Shown: in pieces, positions 6,194 to 13,216 of the stretch
How positions within the stretch are numbered: position 1 is the first letter of the stretch
Layout of the letters: each line of letters begins with the position of its first letter
DNA from: SOIA01 sp050116035
GTDB taxonomy: Bacteria > Acidobacteriota > Aminicenantia > Aminicenantales > Aminicenantaceae
Direction of reading: 5' to 3'
Assembly (NCBI GenBank): GCA_050116035.1
Contig: JASFPJ010000032.1
Coordinates: 1 to 17,445 of the forward strand
Length of the DNA stretch: 17,445 nt
The notes under the pieces: generated by a model
Seen by the model: only the letters and a program-made list of their open reading frames with translations
The model's database searches: none
Told to the model about the DNA's origin: nothing
Position numbers and translations under genes: made by a program

Positions 6194-8005
6194 ATGAAAG
6201 AAAAATTTAAACAGCTTTTTTTGTTTTTACTGATAATCTGCGTGTTAGGTGCGGCAGCGGAAGGAACGGTGCCCATCCTCCCACTGGATCAGGTCAAGGT
6301 CGGAATGAAAGGGAAGGGGAAGAGTGTCTTTGAGGGAAGCCGGATAGAAGAGTTCGACGTGGAAATTATTGGTGTGCTCAAGAATATCGAGCCCAAAAAG
6401 AGTCTCATCCTGGCAAAACTTAGAGGAGGTATTCTCGGTGATACGGGCGTTATCTCAGGAATGAGTGGGAGCCCGGTTTATGTGGATGGCAAGCTCATCG
6501 GTGCCATTGCCTACAGCCTTGGGAATTTTGTTAAGGAGCCGATCGCGGGTATCACTCCTATTGCGGATATGATCTCTGTTTCCGAAGAAAAATCGGAAGG
6601 CCCTAGTTTTTCTCCTCAAATATCCATAAAAAAGCACCTGACTCTTGATGAGCTTGTTGAGCTAAACAAAGAATTTTTTCATTCGAAATCCACTTTCTTA
6701 ACTCAGGGAAGAGCCTTGAAGCCATTGAACGTCCCTCTTGTTTTTAGTGGGTTTTCTTCCTATGCGTTTGACCAATCCAAATCTTTTTTCTCGAAGCTGG
6801 GATTCGATCCTGTTCAAAGTGCTCCTTCGGGCCAATCTGTCGAACAAATCTCGCCTCCAGACCTGAAACTCGAAGAAGGAGGCCCGGTGGCCATTCAGTT
6901 AGTCAGCGGAGATTTGGATATGTCTGCCATAGGGACAGTGACGTATATTGATGGGAACAACGTCCTGGCTTTTGGCCATCCGGTCTACAACCTCGGCTCG
7001 GTTGATTATGCCATGACTAAAGCTAAAGTGATAACAGTTGTTCCCAGTCTTATGTCCTCTTTCAAGCTGGGTGTCACAGATAGCCTTGTTGGAAAATTTT
7101 CGCAGGATCGAGCTTCAGGACTTTTTGGTGAGATGGGGAAGATTCCTCGGCGTGTTCCTGTGAATGTGAAGATAATGGACTCCAATGGAGAAATAAAAGA
7201 TTACAAAATAGGTGTCGTCGATGATAAGATTTTAACTCCTCTTTTGATCAATGTTTCGCTCGGGAGCATCCTGACATCAGAAGAAAGAGCTATCGGTGAC
7301 CTTTCTCTTGGCCTCCTGGGGAACATCTACCTGGAAAATGGGATGAGCATCCGTCTCGAAGACCTTTTCTCCGGGCAATTCGATGCTTCTGTCGTGAACC
7401 TCTCGAGCCTTGTGGCGGCTGTCACTTATTTCCTCACCAATAATGAATTCGAAGAATTGGGGATTCACCGCATAGACCTGGGTATACAGGCGTTCGAAGA
7501 AGTCAGGTTTTCCTTCCTGGAGAAGGTCTGGCTGGATAGATATGAGGCTTCGCCTGGCGAGAACATCAAGGTCAAAATAGATTACCGGACATTCAGAGGA
7601 GAAAGCCGGCGTGAGGAAGGAAATATCCAGATCCCCCACCTGCCGGCTGGTTCCGAATTTCAACTTGTTGTCGCAGACGCGGCATCGATGGCAAAAATCG
7701 AGATGAGTCAGTATCGAACTACATCATTTGTTCCCAGAAGCTTGAGCCAGCTTATCCGGATGCTGGGCAGTCTCAGAAAAAACAACCGAATCTACATCAA
7801 GATACTCGCTTCCAAACCTGGAATATTTCTTAAAGGAGAGGAAATGTCGAATTTGCCTCCTTCCATGAAATCCATGTTCGCTTCTCCCCGTGCAGCCGCG
7901 TCATCTCCAACCGAGCTCAGTCGATCGACTTTGATGGAATATCAGCTGCCCATTCCGTATGTCTTCAGGGGAGAGGCTGTGATTCCCATCAAAATTAAAG
8001 AATAG
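6194..8005 (+). CDS. secreted SpoIVB / S55-type serine peptidase
   Basis: This 603-residue protein has a signal peptide (residues 1 to about 22). The catalytic serine motif is GMSGSP at 89-94 (S91 by analogy with GxSG), followed by VYVDGKLIGAIAYSLG. A histidine motif LAFGHPVYNLG at 258-268 (H262) comes later, then a block at 293-341 that matches the region following the histidine in SpoIVB. A beta-rich region follows from about 450, with a closing PPSMKSM element near 560. In Bacillus SpoIVB the histidine lies before the serine, so the order here is reversed. No PDZ domain is obvious. ATG 6194 is chosen because it opens the signal peptide; upstream ATG 6155 or 6176 adds unlikely residues and no strong ribosome-binding site helps. 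It probably forms an operon with the propeller gene 12 bp downstream. Substrate unknown. Confidence 0.8.
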   Translation: MKEKFKQLFLFLLIICVLGAAAEGTVPILPLDQVKVGMKGKGKSVFEGSRIEEFDVEIIGVLKNIEPKKSLILAKLRGGILGDTGVISGMSGSPVYVDGKLIGAIAYSLGNFVKEPIAGITPIADMISVSEEKSEGPSFSPQISIKKHLTLDELVELNKEFFHSKSTFLTQGRALKPLNVPLVFSGFSSYAFDQSKSFFSKLGFDPVQSAPSGQSVEQISPPDLKLEEGGPVAIQLVSGDLDMSAIGTVTYIDGNNVLAFGHPVYNLGSVDYAMTKAKVITVVPSLMSSFKLGVTDSLVGKFSQDRASGLFGEMGKIPRRVPVNVKIMDSNGEIKDYKIGVVDDKILTPLLINVSLGSILTSEERAIGDLSLGLLGNIYLENGMSIRLEDLFSGQFDASVVNLSSLVAAVTYFLTNNEFEELGIHRIDLGIQAFEEVRFSFLEKVWLDRYEASPGENIKVKIDYRTFRGESRREEGNIQIPHLPAGSEFQLVVADAASMAKIEMSQYRTTSFVPRSLSQLIRMLGSLRKNNRIYIKILASKPGIFLKGEEMSNLPPSMKSMFASPRAAASSPTELSRSTLMEYQLPIPYVFRGEAVIPIKIKE

Positions 8006-8017
8006 GAGAAAAAGGGA

Positions 8018-10174
8018 ATGAAAAGAGTGCGGATCCTGTTTTTCGTGACGACTCTCCTTGCCGCTCAAGCTCTGCATGGTGTTGTTCCTCAGAAATGGGA
8101 AATCCGGAGCAAAGATGAATTTTTAAAAGGAAAATTGGATGGAATCTCAGTCTCTTATGAGGGCGTTCTTTCCTTATCTCCTAAAGAAGAAAAGATAGAC
8201 GCTCCTGTTGAGGAATTTTATTTATCCCATCTCCTCACGCCGCAGGGAGAGATATTCCTGGGGACAGGGCATACCGGGAAGATATATAAAATCGGAAAAA
8301 GCGGGACACCAGAATTATATTTCCAGGTGCCTGAAATGGATATTTACTGTCTGGCTCAGGATAGAAAAGGAAACCTGTACGCAGGAACCTCACCGAACGG
8401 GAAGATTTACAAGATTACAGGAAAAGGCAAAGGAAGCTCTTTTTTTAATCCACGCGAAAAGTACATCTGGGACCTGATTTTTTCCGAGCGGGGAGTTTTG
8501 CTGGCTGCAGTTGGCGAGACCGGCGGGATTTATGAGATTAACGAAGAAGGAGAAGGAAGGCAGTTTCTGAGAGCCGAAGAAAATCATGTTCTGTGCATCG
8601 AAAAAGATGTGAATCAAGATATTATCGCCGGAACCGCAGGAAGAGGCCGAGTTTACCGAATTTCCAGGGGAAAGAGACCTTCCATTCTATTCGAATCCTC
8701 TTATGAGGAGATAAGGAGTCTTGCACTGGACAAGGAGGGGAATGTTTATGTTGCGGCGGGAGGAAAAATTATTAGCCCCAAAAAGGAGATAGGGCTTCCT
8801 CTGACTGTTAAGGCAGAAACAGATGTCCGGATCACAGTCACTCCCACTTCCGTGATACCGGAGGAAATGCAGCCTTCAAGCCAGAAGCAGCCCGGGGCTC
8901 TGTTCAAAGTCAACTCCCAAGGAATAGTGAAGAGAATCTGGCAGTCCAGCGATGAATTGATTTACAGTCTGTCATGGAGTGGAACAGAGGGAAAACTCCT
9001 TTTTGGAACGGGAGATAAGGGACGAGTTTATTCAGTCGATCGGAACGAGAAGATTTCCCTTCTGGTCCAGAAGGATTCTGCACAGGTTTATTCTCTTCTT
9101 CTGTTTGACCAAAAAATCTATATGCTTTCCAACAATCCTCCCAGCTTGAGTGTCGTCCATCCCGAGCAGATACTCGCTGGGGATTATCTGAGTCAGGTGA
9201 TTGACACTCAGACTGTATCATCCTGGGGGAGAATAGAATGGGAATCGGAGGTTCCCTCTGGATGCAACCTACAGTTTCAAACACGGAGTGGAAATTCAAA
9301 CAGGCCTAACTTGACCTGGAGCGATTGGTCACCGCCATACCAGAAAAAAGCGGGTGAACAGATTCTCAGCCCCAAAGCCCGTTATCTCCAGTTCAGAGTC
9401 ATGTTTAAAACACAATCCGGCAAAGTCTCACCGCTTCTCAGAAAAATCTCCCTGTATTATCTTCAGACAAACCTCGCACCGGACATCACCAAGCTGACCT
9501 TACTTCCGGCAAATAGAGTCTACCTGAAGCCTCCGATCCAGACAGAAGTCATTTGGGGTGTGGATACGCACATTTCGGAAAAGAACAAAGACCGGCAGGA
9601 GGCAGAGGCATTGATCGTTCCGAAAGAGGCCGAGAGAAAAGGATTCCAGACCGCTATTTGGGAAGCGAATGATGAGAATGGTGATAGCCTTATTTATTCA
9701 ATCTCTATCAGAAAAGAGGATGAAAATAGGTGGCGGATTCTCAAAGAGAGTTGGACTGAACCAATCTACGCCTTTGACACTCTTTCTCTTCCTGATGGTG
9801 TGTATTTATTAAAAGTCGTGGCTTCTGATAGCCCATCCAATCCTTCCGGGATGGAATTGACCGCTGAGAAGGCCGCCCGTCCCTTGGTCATCGATAATTC
9901 TCTCCCCACTATCAAGAACTTTAAGGTGAACAGGGAAAGGAATAAGCTCGTCGTTACTTTTGTTGCCGAGGATTTAATGTCTTCCATCCAGGAAGTGAAA
10001 TACCTCATCAGACCGAATGAGTGGAAAAGCATTTTCCCTGAGGATGGGATTTGTGACTCGAAACAGGAGAGTTTCAGGATATCCATACCTTTGTCTCCCC
10101 AATTCGATAACTTGATTACTGTCAAGGTTCAAGACAGTCACGGGAATATCGGCGTCCACAGACAAACCTTCTAA
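8018..10174 (+). CDS. secreted beta-propeller protein with C-terminal beta-sandwich domains
   Basis: This 718-residue protein has a signal peptide (MKRVRILFFVTTLLAAQALHG). From about 70 to 390 it has repeated blades of the form G-x-I-Y-x-G-T-x-x-x-G-x-I-Y-x-I: LGTGHTGKIYKI at 81-92, YAGTSPNGKIYKI at 121-133, AAVGETGGIYEI at 163-174, IAGTAGRGRVYRI at 203-215 and another GTGDKGRVYSV further on. This is a WD40/NHL/PQQ-like propeller. The region 395-490 (WGRIEWESEVPSG, then TWSDWSPPY) looks like a carbohydrate-binding or fibronectin-like sandwich, and 590-718 looks like one or two immunoglobulin-like domains (DGVYLLKVVASDSPSNP, VKVQDSHGN). No catalytic motif is visible. GGAG and AGGGA lie just before ATG 8018, 12 bp after the protease stop, so the two are probably co-transcribed. 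Role unknown. Confidence 0.75.
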   Translation: MKRVRILFFVTTLLAAQALHGVVPQKWEIRSKDEFLKGKLDGISVSYEGVLSLSPKEEKIDAPVEEFYLSHLLTPQGEIFLGTGHTGKIYKIGKSGTPELYFQVPEMDIYCLAQDRKGNLYAGTSPNGKIYKITGKGKGSSFFNPREKYIWDLIFSERGVLLAAVGETGGIYEINEEGEGRQFLRAEENHVLCIEKDVNQDIIAGTAGRGRVYRISRGKRPSILFESSYEEIRSLALDKEGNVYVAAGGKIISPKKEIGLPLTVKAETDVRITVTPTSVIPEEMQPSSQKQPGALFKVNSQGIVKRIWQSSDELIYSLSWSGTEGKLLFGTGDKGRVYSVDRNEKISLLVQKDSAQVYSLLLFDQKIYMLSNNPPSLSVVHPEQILAGDYLSQVIDTQTVSSWGRIEWESEVPSGCNLQFQTRSGNSNRPNLTWSDWSPPYQKKAGEQILSPKARYLQFRVMFKTQSGKVSPLLRKISLYYLQTNLAPDITKLTLLPANRVYLKPPIQTEVIWGVDTHISEKNKDRQEAEALIVPKEAERKGFQTAIWEANDENGDSLIYSISIRKEDENRWRILKESWTEPIYAFDTLSLPDGVYLLKVVASDSPSNPSGMELTAEKAARPLVIDNSLPTIKNFKVNRERNKLVVTFVAEDLMSSIQEVKYLIRPNEWKSIFPEDGICDSKQESFRISIPLSPQFDNLITVKVQDSHGNIGVHRQTF

Positions 10175-10175
10175 A

Positions 10176-10188
10176 GGGGACGTTCCCC
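10176..10188. repeat. short GGGGA/TCCCC hairpin after a stop codon
   Basis: GGGGA-CGT-TCCCC directly follows the TAA stop of the propeller gene (10172-10174). It shares the GGGGAC core and the stop-codon-adjacent position with the ends of the element at 3604-3835, so it may be a remnant of the same family. No U-tract follows closely, so a terminator role is weak. Confidence 0.4.
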
Positions 10189-10257
10189 ATCAGCCTTTAT
10201 TTTATTGGTTCACTTCCATTTTGCGGGGATAAGACTCAACTTAGATGGCTTAGAATA

Positions 10258-10500
10258 GCATTCAGGGATGGATGAAGCGACATCGGAAGATTTAGCCTTC
10301 CCGAGTCAACCTGGAGGGAATCCGACGGAGTTGGGCCCGAGGACTGTTTGAGCACGATATAATACATCGGGCGGTGCAAAGAATGATTAGGGAATATCCG
10401 GGCGTTAGATTTGATGGACACGCGGAGTTCCGCAGGGCCGAGAAGGTTGACGAGGGAATGGCGTTAAAAATCTGACTGGAGCAAGGACATCCCTGAATGC
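10258..10500 (+). ncRNA. candidate structured RNA of unknown class
   Basis: This gene-free stretch is closed by a perfect 13-bp inverted repeat, GCATTCAGGGATG (10258-10270) with 10488-10500. Inside are GATG/CATC (10271-10274 with 10281-10284), GGAAG/CTTCC (10285-10289 with 10297-10301), a long-range GTCAACC/GGTTGAC pair (10305-10311 with 10445-10451), GCCCGA/TCGGGC (10335-10340 with 10367-10372), AGATTT/AAATCT (10407-10412 with 10468-10473) and GCGG-AGTT-CCGC (10422-10433). The long-range pair extends through tandem GA/GA to CCC/GGG (10300-10302 with 10454-10456), which favours plus-strand transcription. I could not match RNase P, tmRNA, 6S, SRP or riboswitch signatures. Some listed helices are alternatives to one another. 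A mobile element with terminal repeats is the other possibility. Confidence 0.45.
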
Positions 10501-10513
10501 TCTCAAATTATGT

Positions 10514-11074
10514 TTATTTGGCTCGTTCCAGGTATTTATTGTCTCGAGTGTCGATGCGAATGATGTCTCCCTCTTTAATAAAAGGGGGAACATTGATGGT
10601 GATACCTGTTTCCAGCTCTGCGGGTTTGCTGCTTGCCGATTGAGTGGCGCCTTTAAGGAAAGGTTCGGTTTTTACAACTTTTATATCTAACGTTAATGGG
10701 GGTTCGACTCCCACCGGGCTTCCCTCGTGCATCTCGATGAAAAAGACGACATTGGGGATAAGATAGGCGACTTCAGCGCCGATGACATCTTTCGAGAGCT
10801 TATTCTGTTCGTAATTGTCGAGGTTCATAAATACATATTCATTCCCGTCTTGATAGAGGAATTCCATCTCGATTTTTTCAAGATAGGCCTGTTCGACCTT
10901 ATCTTTTGACCGGAACCTGTAATCGAGCAGGGTTTGGTCATTGAGATTACGGAGTTTTGTCTGCATCAATGCCTGCCCTTTTCCTGGGGTGACATGAGTC
11001 GCTTCGAGCACTTTGTAGAGCTTCCCCTCGACTTTTATAACCATTCCTTTTCTTATTTGAGTGGCGTTAATCAT
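10514..11074 (-). CDS. efp: elongation factor P
   Basis: This 186-residue protein matches translation elongation factor P over its full normal length: an N-terminal KOW-like domain (1-64) and two OB-fold domains. EF-P binds between the P and E sites of the ribosome and relieves stalling at polyproline stretches. The tip loop HVTPGKGQA carries the conserved lysine K32, the residue that is modified or left bare depending on lineage; no EpmA/EpmB-type modifying gene is in the window. The C-terminal ITINVPPFIKEGDIIRIDTRDNKYLER block is typical. GGAGGGAGG precedes ATG 11074. The start overlaps the TGA of the upstream GHMP kinase as ATGA, so translation is probably coupled. Confidence 0.97.
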   Translation of the reverse strand: MINATQIRKGMVIKVEGKLYKVLEATHVTPGKGQALMQTKLRNLNDQTLLDYRFRSKDKVEQAYLEKIEMEFLYQDGNEYVFMNLDNYEQNKLSKDVIGAEVAYLIPNVVFFIEMHEGSPVGVEPPLTLDIKVVKTEPFLKGATQSASSKPAELETGITINVPPFIKEGDIIRIDTRDNKYLERAK

Positions 11075-12150
11075 CTGTCCTCCCTCCTGGCTCCTGTATC
11101 CACTCGAACGATGTAAGCCCTTGCGCCAGTTTTTTCCAGAGCTTCGGCAACACTATAGGCTCTCTCTGGAGCATAGGCAAACATGCATCCTCCACCTCCG
11201 GAGCCGTTCGTCTTTGCTCCGAAAGCACCGGCCTCGATCGAGGCGTCTATCATCTGCTCGATTTTTGGAGTCGAGATACGGATGTAATCCCTGAGGACTT
11301 CGTGCTGACGGGAAAGCAGTTCGCCGAATCGATGGTGGTCAAAAGCTTCTGATTTAAAAAGGGCTTTTCCTTCAGCCGTGAGATCCCTTGTGAGAAGTGT
11401 TCCTTTCAGCAGTCTTTTAACATCCGGTGATAACTTTTCTATCTCATCGTTTTCTATTTCTGTGAGAGGGCTTTTCAGGTTGAATCCATCTATCCTATTT
11501 TGGACGTTGGCGACTCCTTCCAGAACATGGCTCTTAATGTACCCCAGCATGCCGGTCGTGTCTTTTTTCTGGAGGGAATCGGCAAGAACGAATTCTTTCA
11601 GAGAATTTTTTAGCTGTCTGACTTTCAATTCCTCACCAAAATCGATAGTCACCACGCCTCCCAGAGCAGAGGAAAAGTGGTCCATTTTTCCTCCTGGCTC
11701 TCCAAACTCAGCCACTTCGGCCAAAAAAGCCAGCTCTGCGATTTCATCAGCGGCGGTGGCTCTTTTATCTTTGGCTGTTTCCAGAAGGAATTTTATCCAG
11801 GCCACGACAAGAGCCGAGGAACTGGCTGTACCTGAATTTATAGGGATGGTGCCTTGGATAAGGCAATCCCAACCCGAGGAGAAGCGGACACCTTTCCTTT
11901 TGAGTACATTCACAGCGCTTTTCAAATAATCTCTTTCTTTGGTGTATTCCACTTCTTTTTCAAGTGTAAATTCTTCAGCGTCTCCGATATCAGGGAGGTC
12001 AATTTTAAGAATGTTATCCTTTCGTCTTGTGCCGCTTATTGAAATCCGTAAGCCGATCGCTGCGGCAATAATGGGTAAACCGAAATAGTCCTGATGCTCT
12101 CCGAAAAGGCATACTCTTCCTGGGGCCGAGACGCTGATCTCTTCTTTCAT
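11071..12150 (-). CDS. GHMP-family sugar kinase (galactokinase-like)
   Basis: This 359-residue kinase shows all three GHMP motifs: the opening S-A-P-G-R-V-C-L-F-G-E-H-Q-D-Y-F-G at 8-24, the phosphate-binding loop P103-I-N-S-G-T-A-S-S-S-A at 103-113, and NGSGGGGCMFA at 315-325. The likely catalytic aspartate is D157 in KMDHFSSALGG. The opening GRVCLFGEHQDYFG resembles the galactokinase/glucuronokinase/arabinokinase branch, so a free sugar or uronic acid is phosphorylated by ATP at C1, but the substrate cannot be read from sequence. No other Leloir or nucleotide-sugar gene is nearby. The start ATG 12150 has no clear ribosome-binding site. It is upstream of and overlaps efp by 4 bp, an unusual partnership. 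Confidence 0.85.
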   Translation of the reverse strand: MKEEISVSAPGRVCLFGEHQDYFGLPIIAAAIGLRISISGTRRKDNILKIDLPDIGDAEEFTLEKEVEYTKERDYLKSAVNVLKRKGVRFSSGWDCLIQGTIPINSGTASSSALVVAWIKFLLETAKDKRATAADEIAELAFLAEVAEFGEPGGKMDHFSSALGGVVTIDFGEELKVRQLKNSLKEFVLADSLQKKDTTGMLGYIKSHVLEGVANVQNRIDGFNLKSPLTEIENDEIEKLSPDVKRLLKGTLLTRDLTAEGKALFKSEAFDHHRFGELLSRQHEVLRDYIRISTPKIEQMIDASIEAGAFGAKTNGSGGGGCMFAYAPERAYSVAEALEKTGARAYIVRVDTGARREDR

Positions 12151-12203
12151 GACTATTTTATTATCTAATCCGGATTGAACCTGTCAAATTATTTTTTCAG
12201 TTG

Positions 12204-12243
12204 TCGGGGTCAGATCTTCTTAGAGTTATCGGGGTCAAACCTT
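12204..12243. repeat. tandem GGGGTCA direct repeats
   Basis: TCGGGGTCAGATCTT (12204-12218) and TCGGGGTCAAACCTT (12229-12243) are two near-identical 15-mers 25 bases apart. The second runs straight into the 19-bp inverted repeat that follows, so both probably belong to one dispersed intergenic element. Confidence 0.55.
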
Positions 12244-12319
12244 AGTCACTTCAGTAATGGACTTTCTAATATGATTTAAAATAGTCTATTGACCTTCATT
12301 TTACTGAAGTGACTAAGGT
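12239..12319. repeat. perfect 19-bp inverted repeat
   Basis: ACCTTAGTCACTTCAGTAA at 12239-12257 is exactly complementary to 12301-12319, with a 43-base AT-rich spacer. It lies in the 247-bp space between the divergent GHMP kinase and metallo-hydrolase genes. It may be the hairpin end of a MITE, a REP-type element, or a regulatory hairpin. I see no transposase. Confidence 0.75.
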
Positions 12320-12397
12320 CTAATCCCAAAGGACAAAGGAGTTGATTTTAAAAATCATTTTTTTTATAAAGGACTCTGATAATATTCACATAAAAAA

Positions 12398-13174
12398 ATG
12401 ATTGAGCTTTGTTTTTTGGGGACAGGCGGGTCTGTCGCAACGAAAGAGAGAGATAATACTTCTTTTCTCATCAACCAGGGAAAAGGTTTGCTCCTTGTCG
12501 ACTGCCCGGGAGGCGTTTTTCAGAAAATTAAAAAGTTAAACCTCGAACCCAGGAATATCACCGCCATATTGGTGACCCATATCCATCCTGACCATATCTA
12601 CGGACTGCCTTCACTCGTGCACAGCCTGATGCTGGATGAAGGGCTTATCCGGCTTTACGGTTCAGCGGAGTCTGTTGATTTTTGCTCAAACCTTCTGGAC
12701 TTATTTCATTTGAGAGAGGAAAAGGTCAAGACCCGGATCGAATTCGTTAGCCTTAATGCTGGAAAGAGCTTCAAATTGAGAGACTCCATTCATTGCACAT
12801 CGCTCAAAGTTCCGCACAGTCCTTCATCCCTGGCTTTTCATTTTCGCTTCGATCAGGAGGAAAAAGACTTGGTGTATTCCGGCGATACACCCTGTGACAC
12901 TTCTCTTTTCCAGTACGCCGCAGGGAAGGATTATCTTGTGCACGACTGCAGTGCGCCATCTCGAACGTTCAAGGATTATCCGTCCCTTCAATCGATGCAC
13001 ACGCATTCACTCCAGCTGGGAATGCATTCTCAAAAATATGGGATTAAATGTCTCATCCCCTGCCACTTTTTCGGGGAGTTGGATTTTTCACTCCAGGAGA
13101 TTGAGGAAGAAATACGAAAAAACTACACAGGCAGATTGATTATTCCTGAGGATTTTGAAAGAATTCCCCTATGA
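12398..13174 (+). CDS. metallo-beta-lactamase-fold hydrolase, RNase Z-like
   Basis: This 258-residue protein has the metallo-beta-lactamase fold in RNase Z / arylsulfatase-type arrangement. FLGTGGSVATKERDNTSFLI at 6-25 corresponds to the RNase Z LGTG opening. The zinc motif is TH61-I-H63-P-D65-H66, followed by H140 in VPHSP, D163 in YSGDTP, H203 in HTHS and H223 in IPCHF. These supply a two-zinc site. RNase Z cleaves tRNA 3' trailers, but the exosite arm is not evident, so a related phosphodiesterase or arylsulfatase-like hydrolase is equally possible. There is no signal peptide, so it acts in the cytoplasm. No Shine-Dalgarno precedes ATG 12398; a TAATAT at 12380-12385 lies very close, suggesting a short leader. 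Confidence 0.8.
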   Translation: MIELCFLGTGGSVATKERDNTSFLINQGKGLLLVDCPGGVFQKIKKLNLEPRNITAILVTHIHPDHIYGLPSLVHSLMLDEGLIRLYGSAESVDFCSNLLDLFHLREEKVKTRIEFVSLNAGKSFKLRDSIHCTSLKVPHSPSSLAFHFRFDQEEKDLVYSGDTPCDTSLFQYAAGKDYLVHDCSAPSRTFKDYPSLQSMHTHSLQLGMHSQKYGIKCLIPCHFFGELDFSLQEIEEEIRKNYTGRLIIPEDFERIPL

Positions 13175-13216
13175 ATGGACACCAAGTCTGGAAAACAGAC
13201 AGAAGAGGAGGAATGA

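Noticed and set aside
10268..10475. Small plus-strand reading frames (27 codons from ATG 10268, and a 59-codon open frame 10296-10475)
   Set aside because: The long frame has no start codon near its beginning and no ribosome-binding site, the products are not recognisable, and the helices explain the region better. A decayed coding fragment is not fully excluded.
10258..10500. Retron msr-msd region, because complementary ends enclose hairpins
   Set aside because: No reverse transcriptase is present on either side; the neighbours are a propeller protein gene and efp.
10258..10500. RNase P RNA, tmRNA or 6S RNA
   Set aside because: The conserved RNase P GAGGAAAGTCC and ACAGAA blocks and the tmRNA tRNA-like ends are missing, and the fold is multibranched rather than the long rod of 6S.
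10686..10708. A tRNA T-arm-like string (GGGGGTTCGACTCCCACC) on the plus strand
   Set aside because: It lies inside efp, where it encodes the minus-strand residues GVEPP. The stem has a mismatch and no acceptor, D or anticodon arm is present.
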